Origin: Rhabditoides inermis
Lineage: Eukaryota > Nematoda > Chromadorea > Rhabditida > Rhabditidae
Length of the DNA: 64,000 nt
Direction of reading: 5' to 3'
Assembly (NCBI GenBank): GCA_963966185.1
Contig: CAWZYM010000148.1
Location: forward strand, 1,513,501 to 1,577,500
Positions 42,168-51,229 of this stretch are shown here, piece by piece; position 1 is the stretch's first letter; each line of letters begins with the position of its first letter. A program made the translations under genes and the position numbers. The notes below the pieces were generated by a model, which did no database searches, was not told the origin of the DNA, and worked only from the letters and a program-made list of their open reading frames with translations.

Positions 42168-43301
42168 CTAATTCAACAAAAGCACATGCAGTTTCAAACC
42201 AAGTTTCAATAAAACGGTTCTGTTTTGCATTATGACTTTCGAAAATTCTTTCTCAATCAGTGCTTTCGGATATTCATTTTTGGAAAAGGTTTCCACTAGT
42301 TGTTTGCAACGGTTTTTGAACGTTAATTTTTCGGTGCAAGTTCTAAAGATTCGTATAACTTCACCACGTAGTGTATTAATACCAATGGATGTTTTAATAT
42401 TTGATTTATAATTTGGGTAGCGCACTACTTCAAAATTATAATCATCGGTTTTGTTATATAATTCAATTTTGAATCTCCTGTCGTTTTTATTTATATTCAG
42501 ATCAAGAAATATTGCATTTTGTGAATCGGTGTTTGTTTGTTCCAATGTGAGAGAGTTGTGGTAAATATTGTTAGTGATGTCACTGAGAACAGATGTTTGA
42601 GGATCATGAACGATTAACAAATCATCCATGTATCTGAATGCATTAAAACCAAATTTGAAAGACGGTTCGTGTTTTTTGATATACGCAAACTCCATGTAAG
42701 ATAGTGTTAAATCAGCAATAGACGGAGAAGCGTTGTTTCCTTGTGGAATGCCAGATGTTTGTTTGAAGAGTTTATTGCCATATACTGCGAAGCTGTTTTC
42801 CAGAACGTATTGTATTAAGTATTTTACGTCTATAGACGAATATGATCTTTGATTCGGTTTGTAATCGTTAGAGTAGTAAGTTTTGTTATATCCGACATTT
42901 ATATTATCTTTACCGCTGTTATTGTAACATAGGTCAATAAGTTGGAACATATTACTCATGACTATGTCATGTGGTAAATTAGTGAATAGACTAGAAAAAT
43001 CAGCACAATATAGTTCTTTTGATGACACATCTCTTATTTTCATAAGTGTGTCTATAGTTGTTAGACTATTCTTTATCGACCAGTAAATTTTAGTTTTGTT
43101 ACGTTGTTTTATTAGGTTACAGTAGTTATTAAAGTGATTTTTGATATGAACAAGAATTGATTGCAATTCCAGAGAAATAGGCTTCAAACTGCTGTTAAAT
43201 GCACCGGTAATGAATCTGAATTTAATTGGGTTTTTATGCATTTTCGGAATAGCATAAATTCTTGGTAATGTTATATTATCGGACTCCATTTTTAATCGCA
43301 A
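42168..43301 (-). pseudogene. PLE reverse transcriptase, catalytic part (377 codons)
   Basis: RNA-dependent DNA polymerase core of the retroelement. Motifs in order: LPRIYAIPKMHKNP (residues 12-25), typical of Penelope RTs; motif A, CADFSSLFTNLP (99-110) with the catalytic Asp at 101; motif B, SGIPQGNNASP (183-193); motif C, YMDD (224-227) with both catalytic Asp residues; then a conserved ELYNKTDDYNFEVVRYPNY stretch and a thumb-like region (GEVIRIFRTC). All visible catalytic residues are intact, but the upstream RT motif lies in a different frame (43,292-44,692), so the polymerase is split unless a -1 frameshift occurs. The methionine at the start is not a true initiator, merely the first possible start after the break. 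Copy 2 differs at Ser201 and Glu204. Confidence 0.9.
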
Positions 43302-44692
43302 GGTGTTTGTTTGATGTGCCTTTTGAGGATATCGTTAATTGATTCTTTATCATACACGGAATAAGTAACGTTTTGATTTGTAATTGTATTTTGAATCGGA
43401 TCGAAACCCAACTCTTTATTCATGATGATCAGGTATAACTTTTTGCAGGTTAGAGCAAAATTTCCACTTGCTTTATCGATTTGTGTGATAACAAAGTTAG
43501 AGTGCAAGTCCTTTACTGCTGATTTTGAAACGCTAATTGATTGCTGTTCATTGTTATCGTATTCCTCATCTAATCTTTTATGAATTTTGTTCATAATATT
43601 AAAAGAAAAATTCTGAAACACAGTTGTTTCAATTTTATAAGTTTTCATGAGTAATTCTAAATGTTTGGTTGTGTACTTTTGCAGCATTTCATAAATCTCG
43701 ATTTTATTACATTGAGAATAGTTTCTAAATTTTGTTCCTTTTAGCATTAGTTGTCTCAGATTGTGGTCTGAAATAATATTCAGGTCACCTGTGACTACAT
43801 GGTTATGATGTGAATCTTTGAATTTATGATAAGTAGTATCACATTGACATTTCGATGACAGTATGTCTTTTATTTTCTCGGAAGTGAGCGATTTCAGAAA
43901 ACTGTTATAGTTACATAGGAAGGAAGATATGGGCATGTCATACTTGTAGAGAACTCTTGTTCGTAGTATAGGTTTATTAGCCATAAACTTTTCTTTGCAG
44001 ACCGTTTTTCGGAATTCTCTGTTAATTATTTTTCCTATATTAATGTTTTCCATAAAGTTTCCTTTGTAGTCAATTTGAAGGTTATGAAATTTCTCATCAG
44101 CATTTCTATGCGTTTTATCTTTCATTAGATATTTAGAAGTGAAAGCAAATAATTTCATCTGAATTGGATGTTCTAGTTGCTTGAATTCATCATTGTTAAT
44201 CATGTATTCGAGTATCGAAATAATTGTATGCTTGTTTAATGATTTGAAATATCGACAAAGATCAATTTTACTTTTTTGAGTAAATTGATCAATGACTTCA
44301 TTTATATGAATAATTGAATGCTTTTTGTGTTTCCTTTTACCGTGGCTTTTTCTTTCTTTCGTTTTAATTGTCATTGAAAAGTACGGTTGGGATTTTATAT
44401 TGCAGGTATTTGTATCTGAAATATTTCCAAATCCTTTTATCTGATCGTTCAAACCAAGGGGATAAGCAGTAACCATCATTCGAATCCAGAATTGTTCTTT
44501 ACCGTGAAGAATTGTTTTGTCAGAATTTTCATCCAAACTGTCTAATATATGAATTGTGAAATCTTCAGGATCGTGGTCAGACAGCTTGAAATGTTTGCTC
44601 AGGTAAGTGTTCAGGATGTCCTTTTTAAAACTGTGCCGGTGTGCAGACATTCGTTGTTTTACAGAAGTCGTTGTTTCACCAATGTACTGCAA
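43292..44692 (-). pseudogene. PLE GIY-YIG endonuclease C-terminal part, linker and first RT motif (466 codons)
   Basis: The first residues (QYIGET) are the YIG half of a GIY-YIG nuclease; the catalytic Arg is at residue 14 (KQRMSAHRHS) and the metal-binding Glu at residue 66 (GKEQFWIRMM), followed by PLGLN, which is characteristic of PLE nucleases. This domain nicks target DNA to prime reverse transcription. Residues about 90-390 form a Lys/Asn-rich linker of no recognised fold. Residues 397-433 (from HSNFVITQIDKASGNFAL to NKELG) are the N-terminal RT motif. The assigned start is a TTG codon and only marks where the frame opens after the upstream break; the GIY half is in the neighbouring frame. 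The reading frame ends at 43,292, overlapping the next fragment by 10 bases. Confidence 0.88.
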
Positions 44693-44702
44693 ACCACATT
44701 TA

Positions 44703-45008
44703 TCATGTAGATAAGATTATCATGTAGATAAGATTTTTGGAATTACAAGAAGTATAATTTGACTTATTCGTTTGTAAGACATGTCCCGTTACAGAACTTG
44801 TCACAACATTTTCAAAGTTTATTTTCGGACAAATCACACAACGCGTCTTTCCACACGGGTTTCCGCAGTTTGTGTTTTCATATGGTAATTGAATAGCATA
44901 TTTTCCACGTTCTTTTCGCCTCTCAAACTGGTTGAGGGTAAAATATGAGATCTCTTTGTTGTTGTTGGTTGGTGTGTAAGGCCCATACGGGCATAGTTTG
45001 TTGGAGAT
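44703..45008 (-). pseudogene. PLE N-terminal fragment: Cys motif and GIY half of the nuclease
   Basis: About 100 codons of retroelement sequence. It contains a basic stretch (QFERRKERGKYA), a Cys cluster (CGNPCGKTRCVICP, a likely zinc-binding knuckle) and NLIYMI, which matches the GIY strand of GIY-YIG nucleases. Directly after it a 17-bp tandem duplication brings a stop codon and a frame change before the YIG half. Upstream the frame stays open through the satellite remnant and the edge of the 370-bp array to 45,242, so a chimeric product of 179 residues is possible on paper: about residues 1-32 from the 370-bp repeat, 33-78 from satellite, and the rest from the PLE. I regard that as coincidental. 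Confidence 0.75.
44705..44738 (-). other. 17-bp tandem duplication disrupting the GIY-YIG core
   Basis: ATCATGTAGATAAGATT occurs twice in direct succession on the plus strand. On the coding strand this gives stop codons after NLIYMIILST and displaces the QYIGET half. Removing one copy would still leave the two halves in different frames by one base, so at least one further change is needed to explain the break. The identical lesion is present in copy 2 (about 53,767-53,800), so it predates the 9-kb duplication. Confidence 0.8.
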
Positions 45009-45146
45009 GCCACAATTTGTATCAATGTGGTACAAAACACAACAATTTGTATCAATGTGGTACGAAACACCACAATGTGTACCACTGTGGTACAAAACAC
45101 GACAAATTGTAACAATGTGATACAAAACACCATTTTGTTCTACTGT
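45009..45146. repeat. Remnant of the 30-bp satellite between PLE and 370-bp array
   Basis: About 4.5 monomers of the 30-bp satellite, in the same orientation as the main array, ending in the TTGTTCTACTGT variant. They join the PLE 5' end at 45,008 and the 370-bp array at 45,147 within a short AAAACA match. The remnant shows that the retroelement and the 370-bp repeat both landed in, or recombined with, 30-bp satellite. The same remnant is at 54,071-54,208. Confidence 0.95.
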
Positions 45147-46538
45147 AAAACAACTTGTGAGGATGGACTTTGTGAAGAATTTTCTCGGGTACAGAGTGGG
45201 AGTCGGGTCGCGTGGAAATCGGAGTGTTCTTGTTTCAGGCAAAACAACTTGTGAAGATCTACAACGTGTGTTTGTTAATCGGCTAAAATTTTGATGGCAG
45301 CCGGAATCGAGCTCGCGCCTGGCAAAGAATAATCGACCACCCTAGGCACAAGGCCAGAGAGACAGGTTGAATGCGATTCTTCAAATGGCGGGAGATATGC
45401 GGACGCACACACGTGTCTGTGCTTTCGGCTGCCGAAACATTCGCGCCGGAAATAAGTTTTCTGCGCAATGTTTTGGCGCCATGGATGGCACTGATCTCGC
45501 GTGAAACGTGTCCAATAAAACAACTTGTGAGGATCAACTTTGTGAAGAATCTTCTCAAGTACAGAGTGGGAGTCGGGTCGCGTGGGAAGCGGGGTGTTCT
45601 GGTTTCAGGCAAAACAACTTGTGAACATCTACAACGTGTGCTTGTTATGCGGCAAAAAAATAGATGGCAGCCGGAATCGAGCTCGCGCCTGGCAAACAAT
45701 CATCGACCACCCTAGCCACAAGGCCACAGAGACAGGTTGAATGCGATTCTTCGGATGGCGTGAGATATGCGGACGCACACGTGTCTGTGCTTTCGGCTGC
45801 CGAAACATTCGCGCCGAAAATAAGAGTTTTCGGCGCAATGTTTCGGCGCCATGCCCGGCACTGATCTCGCGTGAAACGTGTCCAATAAAACAACTTGTGA
45901 GGATGAACTTTGTGAAGAATCTTCTCGGGTACAGAGTGGGAGTCGGGTCGCGTGGAAAGCGGGGTGTTCTGGTTTCAGGCAAAACAACTTGTGAACATCT
46001 ACAACGTGTGCTTGTTATGCGGCAAAAAAATTGATGGCAGCCGGAATCGAGCCCGCGCCTGGCAAAGAATCATCGACCACCCTAGGCACAAGGCCAGAGA
46101 GACAGGTTGAATGCGATCTTTCGAATGGCGTGAGATATGCGGACGCACACGTGTCTGTGATTCCGGCTGCCGAAACATTTGCGCCGAAAATAAGAGTTTT
46201 TGGCGCAATGTTTCAGCGCCATGCCCGGCACTGATCTCGCGTAAAACGTGTCCAATAAAACAACTTGTGAGGATGGACTTTGTGAAGAATTTTCTCGGGT
46301 ACAGAGTGGGAGTCGGGTCGCGTGGAAATCGGAGTGTTCTTGTTTCAGGCAAAACAACTTGTGAAGATCTACAACGTGTGTTTGTTAATCGGCTAAAATT
46401 TTGATGGCAGCCGGAATCGAGCTCGCGCCTGGCAAAGAATAATCGACCACCCTAAGCACAAGGCCAGAGAGACAGGTTGAATGCGATTCTTCAAATGGCG
46501 GGAGATATGCGGACGCACACGTGTCTGTGCTTTCGGCT

Positions 46539-46587
46539 GCCGAAACATTTGCGCCGAAAATAAGAGTTTTCGGCGCAATGTTTCGGC
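46539..46587. other. Strong inverted repeat in the 370-bp unit (representative)
   Basis: The left arm GCCGAAACATTTGCGCCGAAAA (given in parts: GCCGAAACATTT, GCGCCGAAAA; 46,539-46,560) and the right arm (46,567-46,587) pair along 21 of 22 bases with one bulged base, around the loop TAAGAG. It recurs in every unit; variants CATTCGCGCC and CATTTTCGCC alter one to three pairs. A CACGTG palindrome lies 16 bp upstream (46,518-46,523). Confidence 0.8.
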
Positions 46588-46763
46588 GCCATGCCCGGCA
46601 CTGATCTCGCGTGAAACGTGTCCAATAAAACAACTTGTGAGGATGAACTTTGTGAAGAATCTTCTCGGGTACAGAGTGGGAGTCGGGTCGCGTGGAAAGC
46701 GGGGTGTTCTGATTTCAGGCAAAACAACTTGTGAACATCTACAACGTGTGCTTGTTCTGCGTC

Positions 46764-46840
46764 AAAAAAATTGATGGCAGCCGGAATCGAGCCCGCGCCT
46801 GGCAAGCAACCATCGACCACCCTAGCCACAAGGCCACAGA
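46764..46840 (-). promoter_or_regulatory. tRNA-like Pol III module (representative; one per 370-bp unit)
   Basis: Minus strand, 5' to 3': an A-box/D-arm-like TGGCCTTGTGGC (46,825-46,836; one mismatch to TGGCNNAGTGG, with the D-loop GG), 31 bp of spacing, a B-box/T-arm-like GGCTCGATTCC (46,783-46,793; one mismatch to GGTTCGANNCC), then 12 bp to a run of seven T (46,764-46,770), which would terminate Pol III. A D-stem (GCCT/AGGG, 3 of 4 pairs) and T-stem (4 of 5 pairs) can form, but the anticodon and acceptor stems cannot, so this is a tRNA relic or SINE head rather than a tRNA gene. Subfamilies differ: some units have GTGCC instead of GTGGC in the A box, and some have AGCTCGATTCC in the B box. 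Confidence 0.55.
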
Positions 46841-48251
46841 GACAGGTTGAATGCGATTCTTCGGATGGCGTGAGATATGCGGACGCACACGTGTCTGTGC
46901 TTTCGGCTGCCGAAACATTTTCGCCGAAAATAAAAGTTTTCGGCGCAATGTTTCGGCGCCATGCCCGGCACTGATCTCGCGTGAAACGTGTCCAATAAAA
47001 CAACTTGTGAGGATCAACTTTGTGAAGAATCTTCTCGGGTACAGAGTGGGAGTCGGGTCGCGTGGAAAGCGGGGTGTTCTGGTTTCAGGCCAAACAACTT
47101 GTGAACATCTACAACGTGTGCTTGTTATGCGGCAAAAAAATAGATGGCAGCCGGAATCGAGCTCGCGCCTGGCAAACAATCATCGACCACCCTAGCCACA
47201 AGGCCACAGAGACAGGTTGAATGCGATTCTTCGGATGGCGTGAGATATGCGGACGCACACGTGTCTGTGCTTTCGGCTGCCGAAACATTCGCGCCGAAAA
47301 TAAGAGTTTTCGGCGCAATGTTTCGGCGCCATGCCCGGCACTGATCTCGCGTGAAACGTTTCCAATAAAACAATTTGTGAGGATGGACTTTGTGAAGAAT
47401 TTTCTCGGGTACAGAGTGGGAGTCGGGTCGCGTGGAAAGCCTGGTGTTCTGGTTCCAGGCAAAACAACTTGTGAAGATCTACAACGTGTGCTTGTTATTC
47501 GGCAAAAAAAATGATGGCAGCCGGAATCGAGCGCGCGCATGGCAAAGAATCATCGACCACCCTAGGCACAAGGCCAGAGAGACAGGTTGAATGCGATCTT
47601 TCGAATGGCGTGAGATATGCGGACGCACACGTGTCTGTGATTCCGGCTGCCGAAACATTTGCGCCGAAAATAAGAGTTTTCGGCGCAATGTTTCGGCGCC
47701 ATGCCCGGCACTGATCTCGCGTGAAACGTGTCCAATAAAACAATTTGTGAGGATGGACTTTGTGAAGAATCTTCTCGGGTACAGAGTGGGAGTCGGGTCG
47801 CGTGGAAAGCGGGGTGTTCTGGTTTCAGGCAAAACAACTTGTGAACATCTACAACGTGTGCTTGTTATGCGGCAAAAAAATTGATGGCAGCCGGAATCGA
47901 GCCCGCGCCCGGCAAACAATCATCGACCACTCTAGCCACAAGGCCACAGAGACAGGTTGAATGCGATTCTTCGGATGGCGTGAGATATGCGGACGCACAC
48001 GTGTCTGTGCTTTCGGCTGCCGAAACATTTGCGCCGAAAATAAGAGTTTTCGGCGCAATGTTTCGGCGCCATGCCCGGCACTGATCTCGCGTGAAACGTG
48101 TCCAATAAAACAACTTGTGAGGATGAACTTTGTGAAGAATCTTCTCGGGTACAGAGTGGGAGTCGGGTCGCGTGGAAAGCGGGGTGTTCTGGTTTCAGGC
48201 AAAACAACTTGTGAACATCTACAACGTGTGCTTGTTATGCGGCAAAAAAAA

Positions 48252-50410
48252 TTGATGGCAGCCGGAATCGAGCCCGCGCCTGGCAAAGAATCATCGACCA
48301 CCCTAGGCACAAGGCCAGAGAGACAGGTTGAATGCGATCTTTCGAATGGCGTGAGATATGCGGACGCACACGTGTCTGTGATTCCGGCTGCCGAAACATT
48401 TGCGCCGAAAATAAGAGTTTTTGGCGCAATGTTTCAGCGCCATGCCCGGCACTGATCTCGCGTAAAACGTGTCCAATAAAACAACTTGTGAGGATGGACT
48501 TTGTGAAGAATTTTCTCGGGTACAGAGTGGGAGTCGGGTCGCGTGGAAATCGGAGTGTTCTTGTTTCAGGCAAAACAACTTGTGAAGATCTACAACGTGT
48601 GTTTGTTAATCGGCTAAAATTTTGATGGCAGCCGGAATCGAGCTCGCGCCTGGCAAAGAATAATCGACCACCCTAAGCACAAGGCCAGAGAGACAGGTTG
48701 AATGCGATTCTTCAAATGGCGGGAGATATGCGGACGCACACGTGTCTGTGCTTTCGGCTGCCGAAACATTTGCGCCGAAAATAAGAGTTTTCGGCGCAAT
48801 GTTTCGGCGCCATGCCCGGCACTGATCTCGCGTGAAACGTGTCCAATAAAACAACTTGTGAGGATGAACTTTGTGAAGAATCTTCTCGGGTACAGAGTGG
48901 GAGTCGGGTCGCGTGGAAAGCGGGGTGTTCTGATTTCAGGCAAAACAACTTGTGAACATCTACAACGTGTGCTTGTTCTGCGTCAAAAAAATTGATGGCA
49001 GCCGGAATCGAGCCCGCGCCTGGCAAGCAACCATCGACCACCCTAGCCACAAGGCCACAGAGACAGGTTGAATGCGATTCTTCGGATGGCGTGAGATATG
49101 CGGACGCACACGTGTCTGTGCTTTCGGCTGCCGAAACATTTTCGCCGAAAATAAAAGTTTTCGGCGCAATGTTTCGGCGCCATGCCCGGCACTGATCTCG
49201 CGTGAAACGTGTCCAATAAAACAACTTGTGAGGATCAACTTTGTGAAGAATCTTCTCGGGTACAGAGTGGGAGTCGGGTCGCGTGGAAAGCGGGGTGTTC
49301 TGGTTTCAGGCCAAACAACTTGTGAACATCTACAACGTGTGCTTGTTATGCGGCAAAAAAATAGATGGCAGCCGGAATCGAGCTCGCGCCTGGCAAACAA
49401 TCATCGACCACCCTAGCCACAAGGCCACAGAGACAGGTTGAATGCGATTCTTCGGATGGCGTGAGATATGCGGACGCACACGTGTCTGTGCTTTCGGCTG
49501 CCGAAACATTCGCGCCGAAAATAAGAGTTTTCGGCGCAATGTTTCGGCGCCATGCCCGGCACTGATCTCGCGTGAAACGTTTCCAATAAAACAATTTGTG
49601 AGGATGGACTTTGTGAAGAATTTTCTCGGGTACAGAGTGGGAGTCGGGTCGCGTGGAAAGCCTGGTGTTCTGGTTCCAGGCAAAACAACTTGTGAAGATC
49701 TACAACGTGTGCTTGTTATTCGGCAAAAAAAAATGATGGCAGCCGGAATCGAGCGCGCGCATGGCAAAGAATCATCGACCACCCTAGGCACAAGGCCAGA
49801 GAGACAGGTTGAATGCGATCTTTCGAATGGCGTGAGATATGCGGACGCACACGTGTCTGTGATTCCGGCTGCCGAAACATTTGCGCCGAAAATAAGAGTT
49901 TTCGGCGCAATGTTTCGGCGCCATGCCCGGCACTGATCTCGCGTGAAACGTGTCCAATAAAACAATTTGTGAGGATGGACTTTGTGAAGAATCTTCTCGG
50001 GTACAGAGTGGGAGTCGGGTCGCGTGGAAAGCGGGGTGTTCTGGTTTCAGGCAAAACAACTTGTGAACATCTACAACGTGTGCTTGTTATGCGGCAAAAA
50101 AATTGATGGCAGCCGGAATCGAGCCCGCGCCCGGCAAACAATCATCGACCACTCTAGCCACAAGGCCACAGAGACAGGTTGAATGCGATTCTTCGGATGG
50201 CGTGAGATATGCGGACGCACACGTGTCTGTGCTTTCGGCTGCCGAAACATTTGCGCCGAAAATAAGAGTTTTCGGCGCAATGTTTCGGCGCCATGCCCGG
50301 CACTGATCTCGCGTGAAACGTGTCCAATAAAACAACTTGTGAGGATGAACTTTGTGAAGAATCTTCTCGGGTACAGAGTGGGAGTCGGGTCGCGTGGAAA
50401 GCGGGGTGTT
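48252..50410. repeat. Six-unit higher-order repeat of the 370-bp array, copy 2
   Basis: Direct tandem neighbour of the copy at 46,031-48,251. It stays in step to about 50,410, where TTCTGATTTCAGG replaces TTCTGGTTTCAGG and the next unit is of the CATTTTCGCC type, matching the order of units seen at 55,913-56,283 in array 2. Confidence 0.8.
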
Positions 50411-50810
50411 CTGATTTCAGGCAAAACAACTTGTGAACATCTACAACGTGTGCTTGTTCTGCGTCAAAAAAATTGATGGCAGCCGGAATCGAGCCCGCGC
50501 CTGGCAAGCAACCATCGACCACCCTAGCCACAAGGCCACAGAGACAGGTTGAATGCGATTCTTCGGATGGCGTGAGATATGCGGACGCACACGTGTCTGT
50601 GCTTTCGGCTGCCGAAACATTTTCGCCGAAAATAAAAGTTAATTAGTGTGCGTTATTTGTTAGAATATCACTTTGTAAGACCTATGAGTATGATTCGTGA
50701 AACCAATATCGGTTGCGGCATCCAAAAACCGCCCTCTCTTGCTCTCTCCCGCTTTGCCACTAAACGTGTTTACGACGGCGGCGGCGACGACGGTGTGCAT
50801 CACGTAAGCT

Positions 50811-50953
50811 CCGCCCACTGCACTTTGCGCTCATTGGTCGCTCGGCTCTCTTGCGTGCGCACTCTGATTGGCTGAGCGCATGCCCCGCCCTTCGTTCACC
50901 CACTCTCGTGTCGGCTCGCCGTCCAGGCCACCGCCCCAGTTTTGGCGCGAAAA
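50811..50953 (-). promoter_or_regulatory. Promoter-like block, copy 2
   Basis: Exact counterpart of 41,749-41,891: the E2F-like palindrome at 50,941-50,952, CCAAT boxes at 50,833-50,837 and 50,867-50,871, and GC boxes at 50,809-50,818 and 50,883-50,890. No change was seen in these motifs between the copies. Confidence 0.5.
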
Positions 50954-51229
50954 CTGTGGGGGGAGGGGAGTGTGCGGAGCGGAGTGAGTGGGTAAGAGAG
51001 AGAGACGCGAAATAGCGCGTGTCAATGAGAGACTGGCATTGGCAGACGCACGAGCGATTCGACAAAGCAGTGCGTTTCCATATTCAGGATACGTTTTCTA
51101 AAGTTTCGAATATGTATACATAACATGTTCGGCACATCAATCTGAAAAACAATTTCTTCGAAATTTGAGAAAAGGACATCCATTCTCTTTCGAAAAGTAC
51201 ACGAGTAAAGAGGAGTGGTTTGTTTTGAT

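Larger units (their letters stand above)
41578..45008 (-). mobile_element. Penelope-like retroelement, permuted (N-terminal GIY-YIG), defective, copy 1
   Basis: Read on the minus strand: a Cys-rich segment (CGNPCGKTRCVICP), a GIY-YIG nuclease, a long linker, a reverse transcriptase of the Penelope family ending at 42,168, then about 590 bp of non-coding 3' flank with promoter-like motifs. Canonical PLEs carry GIY-YIG at the C-terminus; the N-terminal position and preceding Cys motif fit the permuted Chlamys/Naiad clade described from algae and invertebrates. The open frame is broken twice: by a 17-bp tandem duplication in the GIY-YIG core (near 44,705-44,738) and by a -1 shift at 43,292-43,301. 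The 5' end abuts 30-bp satellite at 45,008-45,009, so the element is probably 5'-truncated. No target-site duplication was found. The 3' boundary is uncertain; 41,578 is the edge of the later duplication. Confidence 0.85.
41578..45410. repeat. Segmental duplication, copy 1 (PLE segment)
   Basis: From TTAATTAGTGTG at 41,578 to about 45,410 the sequence matches 50,640-54,472 at a constant offset of 9,062 bp. Differences seen by eye: 42,079 (C versus T), 42,692 (C versus T), 42,701 (A versus T), and one near 45,322 inside the 370-bp repeat. The left flank here is single-copy DNA, while that of copy 2 is an interrupted 370-bp repeat unit, so this copy may be the ancestral location. The copies stop matching inside the first 370-bp unit, near 45,413. 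Confidence 0.95.
46031..48251. repeat. Six-unit higher-order repeat of the 370-bp array, copy 1
   Basis: Six successive 370-bp units with distinct diagnostic variants recur in the same order at an offset of 2,221 bp (46,111 matches 48,332; 46,491-47,003 matches 48,712-49,224). Diagnostic variants include TTCAAATGGCGGG, TTTCGAATGGCG and TTCTTCGGATGGCG in one region, and CATTTTCGCC, CATTCGCGCC or CATTTGCGCC in the inverted repeat. A third partial copy begins array 2 (54,443-54,955 matches 48,712-49,224). Confidence 0.85.
45147..50639. repeat. 370-bp tandem repeat array 1 (14 full units plus one of 311 bp)
   Basis: Units begin at AAAACAACTTGTGAGGAT: 45,147, 45,517, 45,887, 46,257, 46,627, 46,997, 47,367, 47,737, 48,107, 48,478, 48,848, 49,218, 49,588, 49,959 and 50,329. 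Each holds, in plus-strand order, a ~90-bp internal duplication (AAAACAACTTGTGA twice), an A-run, a minus-strand tRNA-like module, CACGTG, a strong inverted repeat, and AATAAA just before the next unit. Length variation of one base comes mostly from the A-run. Open frames in the array are short, occur on both strands and differ between units, so I do not call genes. The last unit is cut within its inverted repeat at 50,639. Confidence 0.97.

Noticed and set aside
44703..44738. Selenocysteine read-through of the TGA at the end of the PLE N-terminal fragment
   Set aside because: The TGA is created by the 17-bp tandem duplication, is followed at once by TAA, and replaces no Cys of the motif.
46764..46840. 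Functional tRNA gene
   Set aside because: Only the D-arm and T-arm are recognisable. The acceptor stem (3' strand TGCCATC) has no partner, and no 5-bp anticodon stem with a 7-nt loop forms.
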